A stretch of DNA of 64,000 nucleotides from Tipula vernalis (GCA_958295665.1 OY282558.1:31703045-31767044); one strand, 5' to 3'. Counted from the first letter of the stretch, positions 1 to 13,149 are shown. Notes: generated by a model from the letters alone, not told the origin. Numbers and translations are program-made.

Positions 1-103
1 ATGTTTACGTATTACTGTAACACAAAATTATATTTAACAAAATATAGCGCACACAGCAAAACAATTTTTCATTTATTCAAATGTTATACAGTAACTCCGT
101 ATT

Positions 104-560
104 CCCAATGAAATACTTTTTACTTTTGCCTTACAGGATTGAATCAATCCAATAATAATGATTACCTTGAAGGTCTGAAGCTGCGTGCACCACGAAGTTA
201 GCTATATGAGTTAAGTTATTTCCAACTAGAACAAAAACATTGACAATGGGTTACCAACCTAACGTAAAAAAACGGTTCGTAGGGCACAAATTTAACCCCC
301 AGGGTTACAAAACTATGAACCATTTGGTTACGTATTCAACTCATGTAGCTAACTTCGTTGTGTAAATTTTGTCACCAGAAATGTACCATGTACACGCCTT
401 GCATGTCTGACTGTAACGTATGAAGTTAGCTACAAAATGTAGTGGTTTTAGGTTGTAATTTGAATCAGAATATGCGACATTCAGAATTGAAAGTTGTCGT
501 GGCAACGACGAAAATTCAAACACCAAAAATTTAAATTATTTGACGTTTGCCCAAATACAT
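104..560. repeat. Dispersed repeat with internal inverted repeat
   Basis: Positions 104-140 match 26238-26274 with two mismatches in 37 bases, so this is a dispersed repeat. Just downstream, 192-215 and 335-358 form an inverted repeat of about 24 bases with about three mismatches (core ACGAAGTTAGCTA), enclosing about 120 bp. Both copies of the 37-base motif lie near an ATACCATC-type minisatellite, which suggests one non-autonomous element family. No protein signature is visible. The ends and class of the element cannot be fixed from the window. Confidence 0.5.
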
Positions 561-568
561 AGATTGGT

Positions 569-722
569 GGTGATAGTGATGGTGATGGCATAATGGTATT
601 ATGTTGGAATGCTACGATAGTGTGATGATGCTTTTGTTTGATGATATGACTGTATGGCGGTATGAGGATAAGTTGGTAAGATGCTATGATGGCATGATGG
701 AAAGATGGTATGATGGCATGAC
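569..722 (-). repeat. Degenerate GATGGTAT minisatellite
   Basis: Irregular tandem copies of GATGGTATGATGGCATGAT-type units. Read on the minus strand they are the ATACCATC units seen at 22447-22770 and 26816-27355. The units have drifted in length and sequence. No coding potential. Confidence 0.7.
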
Positions 723-730
723 GAAAAATT

Positions 731-2749
731 AATATTTCTGGAATAAAGAGAGTGAAAATGAATCAAGTTGCGCAAATATAGCTCAGTTTACTTCATCCAA
801 AAATCATTTTGGTGTACAGTAAATAGCGGCAGGAGAGATACGCCCCATTCCATCGTATATGCTGAATTTCATTGTATCGGTTAAGATTATAGCCAAATTC
901 CTTCCTAATTGACCACATTCCAGAACTTCATTTAAAAATCATTTTAGAATTCCATTTCCATCGAAATGTCTAATTTCATCAGAATGTGTTTAAAAATAGC
1001 TAAGTTTTTTCTGTATGATATATTCAAATTTTCTACGTTCGGATTTAAGGAATAATCGGAAATAAGAGACAGCTCAATCCCCAATTAGTTCCAAAAATTG
1101 AGATTTAACTGAATAAAATTAAGTTTTTATATTTGTCCAAATCCTGGGATACCGGTATAGCAATCAATAATGGGTACATCAATCAAACAAGCAATAACAA
1201 CACATCAATCTCTCCTGCTGTCATTTCAGATACAAACATTCTATCAGCTTTGAAGGGGATGGAGATGGATGTGGCAATCGTTCTGTGTTTCTCGAAACAT
1301 GAAAAATTTCTCAGATAACACCAACCTTTGAGGAATGTAAACTTCGTTATTAATCCCGAAATTACTTGAACTACTCAAATGCAATATTTTTAAATCAACA
1401 CTAATACGTCATATCTATCCATCAGCATTGATTTATGCCTGACGGGTCTACATTTACTATACTTGGGGGCAAATTTCGGTTTTTTGACTAATGAGAATGA
1501 GAAATGACTTAATATTTTTTTTCTACTCGTCAGTCTGACATCATCAAAATTCCAATTCCTGTATTACAAATTAGTTTCAATTATAGTAATTGAAACATAA
1601 GTTTTTTGGTTTTCTGGGTTATCTTTTGTTGTAAAAGCCAAATTCATCTATCAAAATGTATTTCTTTTATTTTCCAAATTTCATGCCACTGCCTTCGGTA
1701 TACATGATTGATATTTGTGTGCTGTGCTTAGTCTATCAACAGTTGAGAGTTTATTAAGAAACTGAGATTTTGTCCATTTTTACCAATAAATGCAAGTTGG
1801 ATCTATTGTAAGTCTTGGAACAACATAAAAAACTGTTCTGTCGTAATTCCCTTCCTGGTCTATAAAAAAAAATATTTCATTGTTTTTTGACATGTTTTAT
1901 GAGATTTATTTTCTCAGTCATCTAACCGGAATCATATGTTTTGGCAATAAGAAATCCAACGTTATCAAAGTGACATCTTATGCTCCTCAAGGGTAATATA
2001 TTGGACCCTGAATTTTGATTGTTTTCATTGACAAGATCATAAAAAACTGACTGGTATAATAAAAACTCATAGCAAGCAATGCAAAATTATAACCTTTCTC
2101 GGAAAAGGAATCCGATAAGTACTGCATACAACATTAATGACTGAGGTGTCTTAGAAGTCACCCACGTTGAAAATTTTAGTTTCAACAGGCTTATGACGGA
2201 GAATACAAATTTTATATTCATTATATTCTGTTTATGTAAAATTTGTATATCAAATTGAAAGCATTCAAAAGAAGTTTCTGATATTTTTGTTAAAAACAAA
2301 CTGGCTGGGTTTATGACCATAATATCAAAATTATATCCTTTCTATCAAAATGTGCCTGGCTTGCCATCATATTCATCAAAATGCCATAATATAAATTTTG
2401 CAATTTTAAAAGCAGACGTCTTCTAATGGATGCGATCGTTTCTGAAACCCAGCCAAGATTAACAAAATCATTTATTACCGCAGAGGATCAAATAGATTTT
2501 AATTTATCAAAAAACAATTTCAAAAATATTTGAAAACCTATTTCAATCAATGTAAGATACATTCCTTCGAAAATTTTAAAATTAAATTGAGATATACAAT
2601 TACTATTTAAGAGCAAGTACAAGCCAAAACGATTTCTTGGCAAGATCAACTTTAATCGAATTTTCAATTTCTGGCGCTGCTTATAGTCACATACTATTTA
2701 TTCAGATATTACACTTTTTAGATATATTCTGACCATAATACTTTGATTT
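731..2749. other. AT-rich stretch without recognisable gene
   Basis: I see only short, unsupported open frames and A/T-rich sequence here. No transposon protein motif, RNA gene or splice-flanked coding segment was recognised. Confidence 0.5.
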
Positions 2750-2959
2750 ATGCATTTAACCAGAATCCGGAAAACAGCATATTCGGCCCAGTGCCCAGAC
2801 ATCAAAAATGTCGTTGATGGTGCAGTTTCACGCATCAATCAAACTTTCTTTCCTGGAAGTATTAATTATTCGGTAAAAGCATATGAACAGACTAATTACG
2901 AAGAGCTTCGAGAAGTTTTTGTAATATTCGATAACCGCCCTCGGCCAACAATTTGCTAG
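2750..2959 (+). CDS. Unassigned 69-aa open frame
   Basis: This open frame starts at an ATG and ends in TAG. Its composition is more protein-like than its surroundings: mixed charged and polar residues, few homopolymer runs, and a segment QCPDIKNVVDGAVSR followed by FPGSINYSVKAYEQTNYEEL. I do not recognise the family. It has no signal peptide, no membrane segment and no clear start context. It could be an exon or a remnant of a host or transposon gene rather than a complete small gene. The neighbouring sequence, apart from the BEL/Pao relic about 500 bp away on the other strand, gives no clue. Confidence 0.25.
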   Translation: MHLTRIRKTAYSAQCPDIKNVVDGAVSRINQTFFPGSINYSVKAYEQTNYEELREVFVIFDNRPRPTIC

Positions 2960-3430
2960 ACTTCGCACTTTAGATACACAATACACAAAAAGCTTTTGTA
3001 ATCGACATTATCTGTTTGTTTTCAACCAAATTTCTTTTTGACGTACAAATTTTGTCTTATCCTACCTTTATCTCTATTTATTTATAAATATTTTTTAAGT
3101 TTTTGGTAATTATCTGGTTTGAACATCTTTGAGTATTCCGAAAATTATAGTAATATAATTTTATTACTGATTTGCTTTGAGAGGGGTCGATTCTTTCACA
3201 CATGTTTTTTTATTTAATACTACAACTCTTTAACTTTTTTATGGAATTTATTACTTCTATATACCCGTATTCTTCTGCTAAGATTGTCTTCTTATATTGG
3301 TATTAATAATTAACATCCATGAGTGCTAATTTGTAGATCTTTGCTCTCTATTTTACATCAATATTATAATCAAGTTATTCTACATAATTGAACTTTAATA
3401 ATTTTTTTCGTGGTTGTACACCAGCAATAA
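2960..3430. other. AT-rich spacer
   Basis: T-rich sequence between the 69-aa frame and the BEL/Pao relic. Nothing recognisable. Confidence 0.5.
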
Positions 3431-4126
3431 TCAAGCCGATAATTTTATTTTATGTCTCTGAAAAATTCTAAAACTTCTAAGTGTAAATAATTTTAAAACA
3501 TTTCTGGAATTGAAACTTCTTCTCCTTCTTGCCTCTTGAAATTCTTTTTTAAAGTTGAATAAATTTGCGGCCTTGGAGGATATTAATGTGGCCTGTGATC
3601 CTGGATCAATTAGAGCTCTTAGTGTGAAACAATCGCCTGTGCCAGTTGCGGCTCTGACTAATGCAGTTGGTAGTAAAACTTGTCCTAGCTGACTGATCAC
3701 GAATGTTTTGGCGGTTTTGACACTACTTCCGGTGGTTGATGCTGCATTATTGCAGTGTAGAAGTGTGTGGTGTCCTCCTTTACACACAACACATGTTTCT
3801 GCCTGGCAGTTTCTTCCTTGATGCTGGCTTAAACATCGTATGCACAAGTTGGCTGAGTTGAGGAGCCTTGCTCGTTCTAATGTTGACATCTTTTTGAATT
3901 GCTGGCATTGATTTAAACCATGATGCTCCTTACACCCTTCCACCCAACATGTTTTGGTTAACATGGCTGTATTCACTCGTTTCAATGGTGATATGTATTG
4001 CATGTGTGGTCGTGGTGCTGTTGCTCTATGATTGCCCATGGCTTCCAAAGATTGAAACCTTCTCTCCAGGAATCCAAAGAAATCTTCCAGATTTTTTTTC
4101 CGGCTCGAAGGACCATGTAAAATCAT
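3431..4126 (-). pseudogene. BEL/Pao retrotransposon gag-protease fragment
   Basis: The minus-strand frame of 231 residues carries the C-terminal part of a BEL/Pao gag polyprotein and the start of its aspartic protease. Visible in order are a Cys/His segment CWVEGCKEHHGLNQC, a second zinc-binding block with CIRC, CQAETCVVC and HHTLLHC, and the protease entry ALIDPGSQATLIS. After residue ~195 the sequence turns into low-complexity basic residues and stops. There is no reverse transcriptase or integrase, so the element is truncated at its 3' side. Upstream (higher coordinates) gag stops being recognisable near 4120. In an intact element this protein packages the retrotransposon RNA and is cut by the protease. 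Here it is a dead relic. Confidence 0.8.
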
Positions 4127-4174
4127 AGACTTTTGTACTTAAATTATAAATTCAAGATAGTCTTGATCTACAGT

Positions 4175-4295
4175 TAACTAATAGATTACCACGGGTGGGG
4201 TCTATTGGTTATCGAGAATAAACAACTTGTTGTTAATATAAGAATTCCGTATATTGATGATTATTAAGATTACCACTGGTGGGGTCTTAATAATC
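4175..4295. repeat. Two hairpins with the same loop and different stems
   Basis: Hairpin 1 is 4175-4185 / 4201-4211, an 11-pair stem with one G-T pair, loop TTACCACGGGTGGGG. Hairpin 2 is 4259-4269 / 4285-4295, a perfect 11-pair stem, loop TTACCACTGGTGGGG. The loops differ at one base, while seven of eleven stem positions differ and stay paired. Each loop can itself fold through CCAC/GTGG. They lie just upstream of the BEL/Pao gag relic in its own orientation, so they may belong to its leader or LTR. Confidence 0.7.
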
Positions 4296-4299
4296 TTGA

Positions 4300-5750
4300 G
4301 AACAAACACTTTGTTTCAGTTGTAAATTTATTCTGATATTTTATTTTTAATTTGCTCGTCTTTTTATACAAAATCTCATTCATCCAAATTACACTATTTT
4401 ACAATAAAAAGAAATAATAAAACATTAATGTTTAGTAAGCATATTAATGAGAAAAGGTGTTGTGTGACATGATACGAACATTATTAAGATAATAAGTAAA
4501 CATGTTAAAACAGAATTAGTTTTCTTGATAAAAAGGTATTGTGTGATATTATAAAGAAAACAAATTATTAATTTGTTAGGTTCCGGCTTGTAGTGTTGAT
4601 GAGTTGACATAAAATATTGTGTTTTTTTGCACTGTTGATCTCAACATTAGGTAAGGTTTTGGTTTTCCACTTCATACCAAAATAAAAAGAAATTTTTGCT
4701 TTTACTAATTATTCGCAAATTGTACCTTTCATGTCCTTACACCAACCCTGTGCAATTTTCCACTCAAGTCTAGACTTGTGCAAACTATCGCCAGAAATAT
4801 TTCATTAGTAAAACACTAAAACGTTATCTGAAGATTTTCCACCTGACCTCAATAACTTTTTATATTTTCATAATCTTTCCATAATTTTTAGCTCCGCCAT
4901 TATTAAATAATATAAATACCTTTGTACATATTTGATATCAGTTTGATAGATTTGAGCAAGTAGTCTCGTATTAGACGGCTTGGTCCCGAAATTCGAATTC
5001 GAGACTAATAATTAGCCATTTTCAAACTTTACCCACTTAAACAGATCGAACTTCTTATTCAAATTTAGAATCAAAATCACTAACTAACATTTAAAATTCA
5101 AAAAACTTAAACCAAAAATTTAAGAAACAAATCACAAATTAATAGACAGTTTAAAAATCTTTAACGAAACCCAACCAAAGTCAATCTTTCAAAAAACACC
5201 ATTGCCATAACCCACCCCTCCCTTCCCTTGTAACCAAACTGAAGAACCATTACATCCGAACTCAAATTAAAAGCTGTAGGCCAATAAATTTAATCAAAAT
5301 TCAATTCCCAATCCAACTTCTCAGAAATCCAAAGAAGACCCAACCATGTTTTGGAGACCTATTTAAAAATGTTACAATAATATTTATGATAATTAATATC
5401 TCTAAAAATTAAAATCAAAGTAAGGGCAATCTAACTTTATGTTTTGTAACATTAGTAATAAAATCAGTAACGTGTGATCCTCGGGTGCGTCACATGCATG
5501 GTACAATCAACAAGTCAAAATCCTATTTAAATCGAACCCGAATTGTATCAGTTTTTTTCGATTCATGTTTAAATCAAACACGAATCACCTCTTCATTAAA
5601 CAAAACCAAACCAAATAACGTACGTACATATATTTTCTCTTGTATATACATAGAACCAACAAGCACATCCACTTTATACAAATTATAAAAACTAAATGAT
5701 CTGCTCACATTCTCACGAATGAAAGAAAAACCAACGGGGAAAAAATTTGT
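4300..5750. other. AT-rich stretch without recognisable gene
   Basis: Only A/T-rich and C-poor sequence with short unsupported frames. Nothing recognised. Confidence 0.45.
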
Positions 5751-5753
5751 TTC

Positions 5754-6219
5754 CAGTCTATGTGATACATTCAATGTCCTTGCACATATCCCTAATGCAT
5801 TTGTTTATAGATTTTCGGATTTTTCGAAAGAGGCAGCACGATCAAAGAAAAAGTACAGAGCGTTTGCCACTAGATGTCACTACACAATCAAAAAAATATT
5901 ACTGAAGTTTTTCAAAAGGACATTTATAAAAACTTCTCAAAATCAATTTAATTATGACGTATTAACAATAATCACTTTTATAACGCGAAAGTATTTTGCT
6001 TATGTTTACAAAATCCACACTTAAAAATGTTATACAATTTTTGACAGCAGATGTTTAGTGACGCCTAGTGGAATTATGTGAAAATTGCTTATGCTCTCGG
6101 AGTTTTCCGAAAGATGGTAGCTCTTGCGGTTTAAGAAAATTTGACATTTAAGCATGATCTATACATACAGAAATGATAATTGTATTTTGAGAAAGAGAAT
6201 CTTTGTATCACATAGACTG
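5754..6219. mobile_element. Candidate inverted-repeat (MITE/foldback) element, 466 bp
   Basis: CAGTCTATGTGATACA at 5754-5769 has a perfect 16-base inverted partner at 6204-6219. Inside it, CCACTAGATGTCACTA at 5868-5883 pairs with TAGTGACGCCTAGTGG at 6056-6071 (two mismatches). Nested inverted segments at different depths suggest a decayed foldback or long-TIR element. The 101-aa open frame that overlaps it shows no family resemblance. Confidence 0.45.
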
Positions 6220-9200
6220 AATGAAAACAATACAAACAAAGAAAACACTACCTCTAATTATATAGGGCATTTATAATGCGTATAAAATTTACAATACGCT
6301 AGTAATTAGTTTTATCTGAATTTTATATTCAGTTAATTACGTATTAACTACAACAAACAATCATAATTCATTGATTGTTTATATCAAAAAGCACACAATT
6401 TAGGAAAATTTGATTTCTCTTGAAAATGCCCCTGATAGATACATTTTATCCTTCATTTAAACATTATTAATACAATTTTTCAAAATTGAACAAAAAATGT
6501 TTTTTCTAGACTGTTTTGATGAATTCTCGTGACTGCACTAGCTGACTCACTCGAAAGGTTAATATTTAGGAATTCGTTTCGATTTTTAAAATTCTAGAAC
6601 CTAACCCCGACTAGCCTGGAAATTATATGTGTCCCCCTTGGTTTGGATGATCAGCATACTAAGGGGTATATTTTTTTGATTTCCGTCCTAAATCCAATCT
6701 ATTAGCAATGCTTCAATTTTCTTCTTTGTTGGTGCTCTAAATTTAGCTAAAATTTTCGCGCTTTTTAAAGTTTCCGATCAAACTAAAAACATGTCTTCCT
6801 CCATCAAGCGTTCACTCTCAAAAAATATAAGGTTTACAGAAAAACTTTTAAATACAAAATATTCCAAAAAAAAAAAAAAAATTGAGAGACGATTTTCTTT
6901 TACGAACAGACACATTTCACAGTACAGGAACTCAAATAAGTTAAATTACATTTATTGGTTAACGTTATTTGTTTGTTAATTTAGTATAACATCGCAAAGT
7001 GAAGCATTTGCCTTTTAAAGACCACAAAATCAAGAAATCCGTCGTTTTGCCGTCAATCGAAGGGTATTTCCGTGACCTCGTGAATAAAACGAAAATGACG
7101 AATGAAATGTAATTTTATAATTTTCATAGAATGATACCCGCTGTGTTTGATGAATTGCCGTGGAACAAATTAAAATTAATTTATTTTCCTCAATCCTCTC
7201 CTCTGCTCAAATGTACTAATCCATTTCTAGAGATTTTTATACAAAATGGAACTTTCCGAAGTACTTAGGAGCAACGGATTGTAAAAACGTAATTATTCAG
7301 GACAATTATTCAGTAATAAACTCATACCTTTTATTGTTTATTAATTAAAAAAATTATTCTTTTTGTAGGAATTTGGAAGTTCTGACTTGGTTCATGATGC
7401 AAATTATAAATTTGTTATGGTGTGCTTAAAAGTAAAAAAGACAAATTGTAGAATTAAGTTATACTACTACTAGAAAATAGCAGGATGAAGTACAAGTTTA
7501 CAATTATTTTAACAATTCAAATAATTCGTAATATACTTGATATGATCAGTACACACACGAGATTAATTTAATAACGCCCACGTAATACTTGCTCAAGATA
7601 ACAATCATAAAAATGTATTGCACTAAGTTTACGACGGCAATCAAATCCAATTATTTTTGGTATGCAGAATTAAATGGTCTTATGTTTCACAATTTCTTAA
7701 AAATAATAAAATTAATATTTCGAGGAAGAAAAATGAAAACGTACCAAATCGCGAAGTCAACGACCATATTTAGATAAACTGACAAAGGTCGCATTTGGGA
7801 TGTTATCTTGAAATCTAAAAAAATCTGTGCTTACGAACTATTGTGCCATATACGCAAAACACAGTTTTCATAATTCATGCATCGTAATTTTACAAAATAA
7901 TCTTAATCTGTTATGGTCATATTATATGATATAGCTGTAATATCTAAATTAAGGAAATACGTTTAAATTCAATGGAATGGTTTACCAAATACAATTCCAA
8001 AAATTTGATATTATCCGAATGGATATTATTTATGATATAAGTACACACAAAGTACAAATGTTAATAAATTCGTTTGGTCTTTAAATGCAACATCCGCGAT
8101 AATTTACAAAGAATCAAGACCATTTCACACTTAAAGACTAAATATCAAAATATTGACTCAGATCAAATAAAAAGTTCGAACTGGCATTAATTAAAACCAC
8201 GCTTTATACCCATTTATTTGCTAAATAAATATTCATTTCTAAAGATCTCAATCAACGCCATTAAACTATAAAACGTTTTAAAATAAATGTTTACTGTCGT
8301 CTAAAAGAGGTATGGCTAATTTGCAACAAAAGCAATTAATTTACAGAAGTTAAGATAAATAAGTGATGATGACAACAACAACAATAAAATACAAAATAAT
8401 TTCACTTTCAATCGTAATCTGCCAAATCAACACCGTGTGTACGAGTAGTTTATTAAGCCGCCAACGTCTTTGTATTTGTTTATTTTTCTTTTCAATTCCA
8501 AGTTGATTTACTTTCATTAAACTAACAACAATAATGATTCTGTCTAATCTATTTAACTGTCAATCACGTTTTACGTATAACGAGTAAATAAAATTTCATA
8601 TGTGTAACATTGTAGAAGTGTATTTATGCAATACATAACTTCCGAGATTAAAATTTAGGTATGGATATAAATTCCAACCTTTCAGTGATCTTTGACATAA
8701 CAATCTTGATATGCATAATAATCTTAAGCCACATAAAAGTTATGCTTTTGTGTTTTGTTTAATTCAATCGAAATTGTTTTGTAATACGATCGATTGATTC
8801 TCTAGATAATTTGGGATTTTGTAAGTTTTAGATAACTTTGTTAGAATATTTGTGTGAGTCATAATAAAAATAAATTTTATTACAATCACGGATTAGTCGT
8901 ATAGTTTTTAATTCATCTTCCTTGACATTGTTACAATTACTTCTGTTGTAGTTCATCTTCTCAAGGTAACCTAGTTGTAAACGTAAATCGCAATAATTAA
9001 ATATATTACAGATTTATATACTGGTTGAACTTCATAATTTGTTGTCTATAGGGATCATTTCGTATACATTAAATGTTGTAATTCGAAAATACCATCTACA
9101 TACTTAGATGCATTATTTATGCTAACAAATAAAGAGGTCGAAAAACACATTCACTTTTCATTGACTTTGATTGCGCTGGTGGTTTTTTTTTATTTCCTAT

Positions 9201-11600
9201 TTTAACAACTCTGTCGTTAATGAGTCAACGAATAAAAATCCTGTATGATAAAATCGCGGTTTTATAATATGGAAAACCTACAGTGACATTGAATGTACTC
9301 AACAATATTTAAACAGAGTTATAGTGTATTGACTACTAGATGAACTTGAAGTTTGATTCAAATAAAGCGTTTACCATCACATCACCACTCATATGCGTTT
9401 CACAATGTCATGGAAAACAGATCACGCGCTTTTCGTTTGGTTTGGACGTACACAGTGAAAGTTTTGCGATAACAATGTATGTACTCGTACTATATGAACC
9501 ATGTAAATCTCTTTATCTTTTAAAAGCATAAAATAAACGTGTCTCGAAGTATGTATCTCAAACGTATCGTAAATTCAATATGCGGAAGTATACACGGATT
9601 GATACAAAAATGTAATACTTTAAAGCGAAACATAACAAAAAAAAAAATGTTTTAACAACAAAACAAAGTAGTTTATTGGTTCATTAGATTTTAATTATAT
9701 TAGGTAATTGAATGTGTATAAAATTTCATAATTAATATTAAATCTCCCACCCAAAACAGCAACCGTTCCGGATATATTTACATTTTTTTAACTGTTTGAC
9801 TTTGAACCGTCATCCTTTACATAAAGGGTTAATCCATATTGTTACAATAAATTATTTTAGTTGCACCACAATCTAACCGCAATTATCGTCAAGGTTTTCA
9901 GAATAATTACAGTTTCTGGATTTTAATTGAATGATACATTTAATATTAATGTATGTGTAAAAATCACTTTTAATTGTTCTAATTTTATCGTGGGTGAATG
10001 TTATATGATTTGTGTGAGAAATATTAATCCTTGATCTCTCGCGGATATCTTTTATCAGTTTTACAGATATGATGGTGTTGATATGGTGTTAGCATTCCAA
10101 CAATAAAATAAATGACTATGTGAAATATATAAATGAAATGTTTATTTAGTATGATAATTCCCAACATTATATTATACAATTCACCTGAAATTAGCAGCTT
10201 GATGGACGGTAATAAATAGTTTTCTTGTATCAAGCCAATTAATAATAATTTTCACACTTTATTCGAAAAGATTTTAAGACTTTACAATAGCACTTTGTGC
10301 TAATAAATATTATTAAATTGCATTCTAAACTTGCCTTGACATCACAAACTGTATTCAAATTAGAATTGAAAATCTATTTTTAACTTCAATTTTGGCTCAA
10401 TAAATCATTTCAATCTGAAGAGAAAGCTTATAATATATAAGGCAAATTATTCTATCTGCTTTTATATATTCACCTGATGTATGCACACATCTTAAACAAT
10501 TCTAAACTTCATAAGCGAAAGGTGAAAATACAATATAGACCTCTTACAATTCATTAAGAATAGATTATAATTAGAAAGGATTGTGCCACACCATTTTAAG
10601 CATGACAAACTATATAATTTAGCTATTTATAATATTTACGTACCACTTAATTAGTACTTAGGAGATTTATACATACTCTATAATTACAAATAAATGATGA
10701 GATCTAAATGTTTTATTTCCCTAAACTTGTCTATGTCTACATATTAGTACATAATTAAAACAATCTCTTTACTATTTGTTCAGTTTTATAAAAAAAAATC
10801 TGTAAATCAAATATTGTATCATACGTTTATACAGTTTAACGGTTTACACATTTAAAAAATTTCATAATAGTGTCATTGTCAATATAAATTTCATTATAAT
10901 ATGAGATGCTAGATCAATAGTATCGAAATGTATTCACGCACAAAATTATAACCAAAACTCAAATCTTGAGATTTAGTCACATTTGAATCAATCTAGCTCA
11001 ATCATAAAATTCAAATCACATTTATATTAAATGCTACCAAGTCAATACGTGAACATTGCATAATTTTGCCTTGTCAGTAAAAACTTTACAAAATACTACC
11101 CAAACAATAGCTCAAAATAAGAACAACCCAGAATATTCTAAATGCAACTATTCAATAATGCAAACAATTCGCCTAAATGTTGATAATTCTAACAATTATG
11201 TACTGCACGTTTAAAAAATCGCGTTCCTTTTAAATTCGCTGCTTCATAACACCAAGTTCAAATCAAATAGAAAAATGATTTACTCTTAAGGTATCGTGAA
11301 ATGCGATACATTGAACTGTTAAATATTTTGAACAGCTAAAAAATCATCATCAATTGATGCCAGTTCCAAAATGTTTCGCACATCATAAAACAGCTAAAAG
11401 TGAATTTGTAAGGGCAAACTTGACCCAAGACTGGATTTTTATTGTTTCAATAAACCATTATTAAATAACAGATGAATTTCCGTCGAGAAAAAATGTAACC
11501 GTTTGTTTTTTCTTCAAATTTTGTTGCTAGTGTTCACCATTTTGTGACAATGAAAATCTGATCAAATAGGCGCCATTTTTATTATCGCTAACAGATAAAC
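6220..11600. other. 5.4 kb AT-rich stretch without recognisable gene
   Basis: Very A/T-rich sequence including an A-run near 6866-6881. No supported coding segment, RNA gene or repeat array was recognised. Confidence 0.45.
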
Positions 11601-11611
11601 ATATATTGAAT

Positions 11612-11928
11612 ACACCGTTTGAAAACCGTACTGAAGAGGGGGACAACGTACCTTGCTACGCGTAATCTATAATTTAAAAGTGTTTAGAGATTACGGTGTT
11701 TGAATCGATCGAATATACAAAAATATTCCAGTCGACGCTATGGGACCAGGCGATATGTTTGGCGAAGTAGCTTTATGTGAGTAATGAAGAGAACGGCAAC
11801 ATGTCAGACCGCCATGAATTATGAAGTATTAAGCGTTTATAAACCCGATTTTGACTGTATTTTATGGTACACCCTGACGGTCAAACGGGATCAAATCTTT
11901 AAAGCTATCGATCGCTTCGAATATTTTA
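11612..11928 (+). pseudogene. Cyclic nucleotide-binding domain pseudogene fragment
   Basis: About 100 codons of a cyclic nucleotide-binding domain are spread over shifting frames. In order I read RTEEGDNVPCYA (11612 onward, then a stop), NLKVFRDYGV, GPGDMFGEVALC (11743-11778), and after another shift KRTATCQTAMNYEVLSVYKP continuing to AIDRFEYFK. FGEVAL followed by RTAT is the phosphate-binding-cassette pattern that holds cAMP or cGMP, and EGDNVPCYA fits the preceding beta-roll. At least three frame changes and internal stops mean it cannot encode a working domain. It may be a processed or duplicated pseudogene, or a dead exon of a nearby gene. TTCCAG just before 11732 looks like a splice acceptor, but recognisable sequence continues upstream of it, which favours an unspliced copy. 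Confidence 0.7.
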
Positions 11929-12057
11929 AATTATTTATTTATTTATAGTATTTTATAAATAATTTAGTATTAAAAGGACAAGCACACATGGAAACAAAGC
12001 AATCGAAACAAAAAAAAAATAATGAAGTGGCGTCCATTAGCAGAGCACCCTGTATTT

Positions 12058-12945
12058 TATAGAGCCATAATCAAAAAATCTGAGCTTTTATAAGGGAATT
12101 AGAAACGAGGAAAAAACGAAACTTTTCATAGTAAAACACACAAAACATATGGGAAATCACTTTTTTTCCTAAGACAAATTTTTAAATGAAAACGTTACAA
12201 ATTCTTAATTATGATTTCTGAAATACTTTCATAAATGTTTGAATTTCAACATACATGAATATCGTTTAAGTAAATCGTTTTCATTTTCTTGTAATAATTG
12301 ATTTATTTAAACCAAAATATAAAAAAAAATTCATAACAACAGAATTCTGGTCAAATTGAAATAAAAGCTTATTTACGATTCGTTTGGTCATTAAATCAAT
12401 ATACGTTACATAGATGGCAGTGATGGTCGTAAAAATTTGGAAAAATCGTACCAAAAACTACCACCTGGGGAAATTTAAAGTTCAAAAATTGTAGGAAAAG
12501 CAAAATAAATTCACAAAATATAGGAACGTGTGATAATTTTGCGATTAAATAATTTTTTTTCGTATTTTTCTGTGACCATTTTAGACATCTTACGTACACT
12601 AGTAAAACTAAAGATAAATTTAGCAAGTATTATTTTAATTTGTCAGAGCCAACTTTGATGTATTTTTCAAAATGAAAGTTCGAAAAAATATATTTTAGAA
12701 ATAATTTAATTTTAATATTTCTGCTATTAATATTTACTTAATACCAATATGGCCTTCTTGTATATTGTTCTTAAAGATATGTAGAAAACTTTTATATAAA
12801 CATTTTATGACGTTTTTGCTTTTTTCATTGAAAAACTTGAAGCTAAAAAACACCATTTTTACTATGGATTCCTATGGAAATCAGTGAAAAGTTATACCAC
12901 TAAAAAAGCTTCTAAAAAATACGTCATTAAGATTATGGCTCTATA
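12058..12945. mobile_element. Candidate element bounded by inverted repeats
   Basis: TATAGAGCCATAATC at 12058-12072 has a perfect inverted partner at 12931-12945. Outside the perfect part both flanks carry a GCAGAG segment and a CATTAG/CTAATG segment, so the similarity extends some 25-35 bases. The interior is A/T-rich with no transposase signature. A decayed non-autonomous DNA transposon is the simplest reading. Confidence 0.4.
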
Positions 12946-13149
12946 CTCTAGAAGGCTCTGCCATTAGGCACAAAAACCTCTTAAATTTTTTCAAACAATT
13001 TTCACCTCATGCTTACATATTCTATTTTGAGCAGTAGCTCATTTACAATCAAATGTACAGCATTCCACGAGGTGGAATAATATTAAAAATTAACAATAAT
13101 AACACAGTTAATAAAAATAAATTAAAAAACTACGTATTTCCCATCAATC

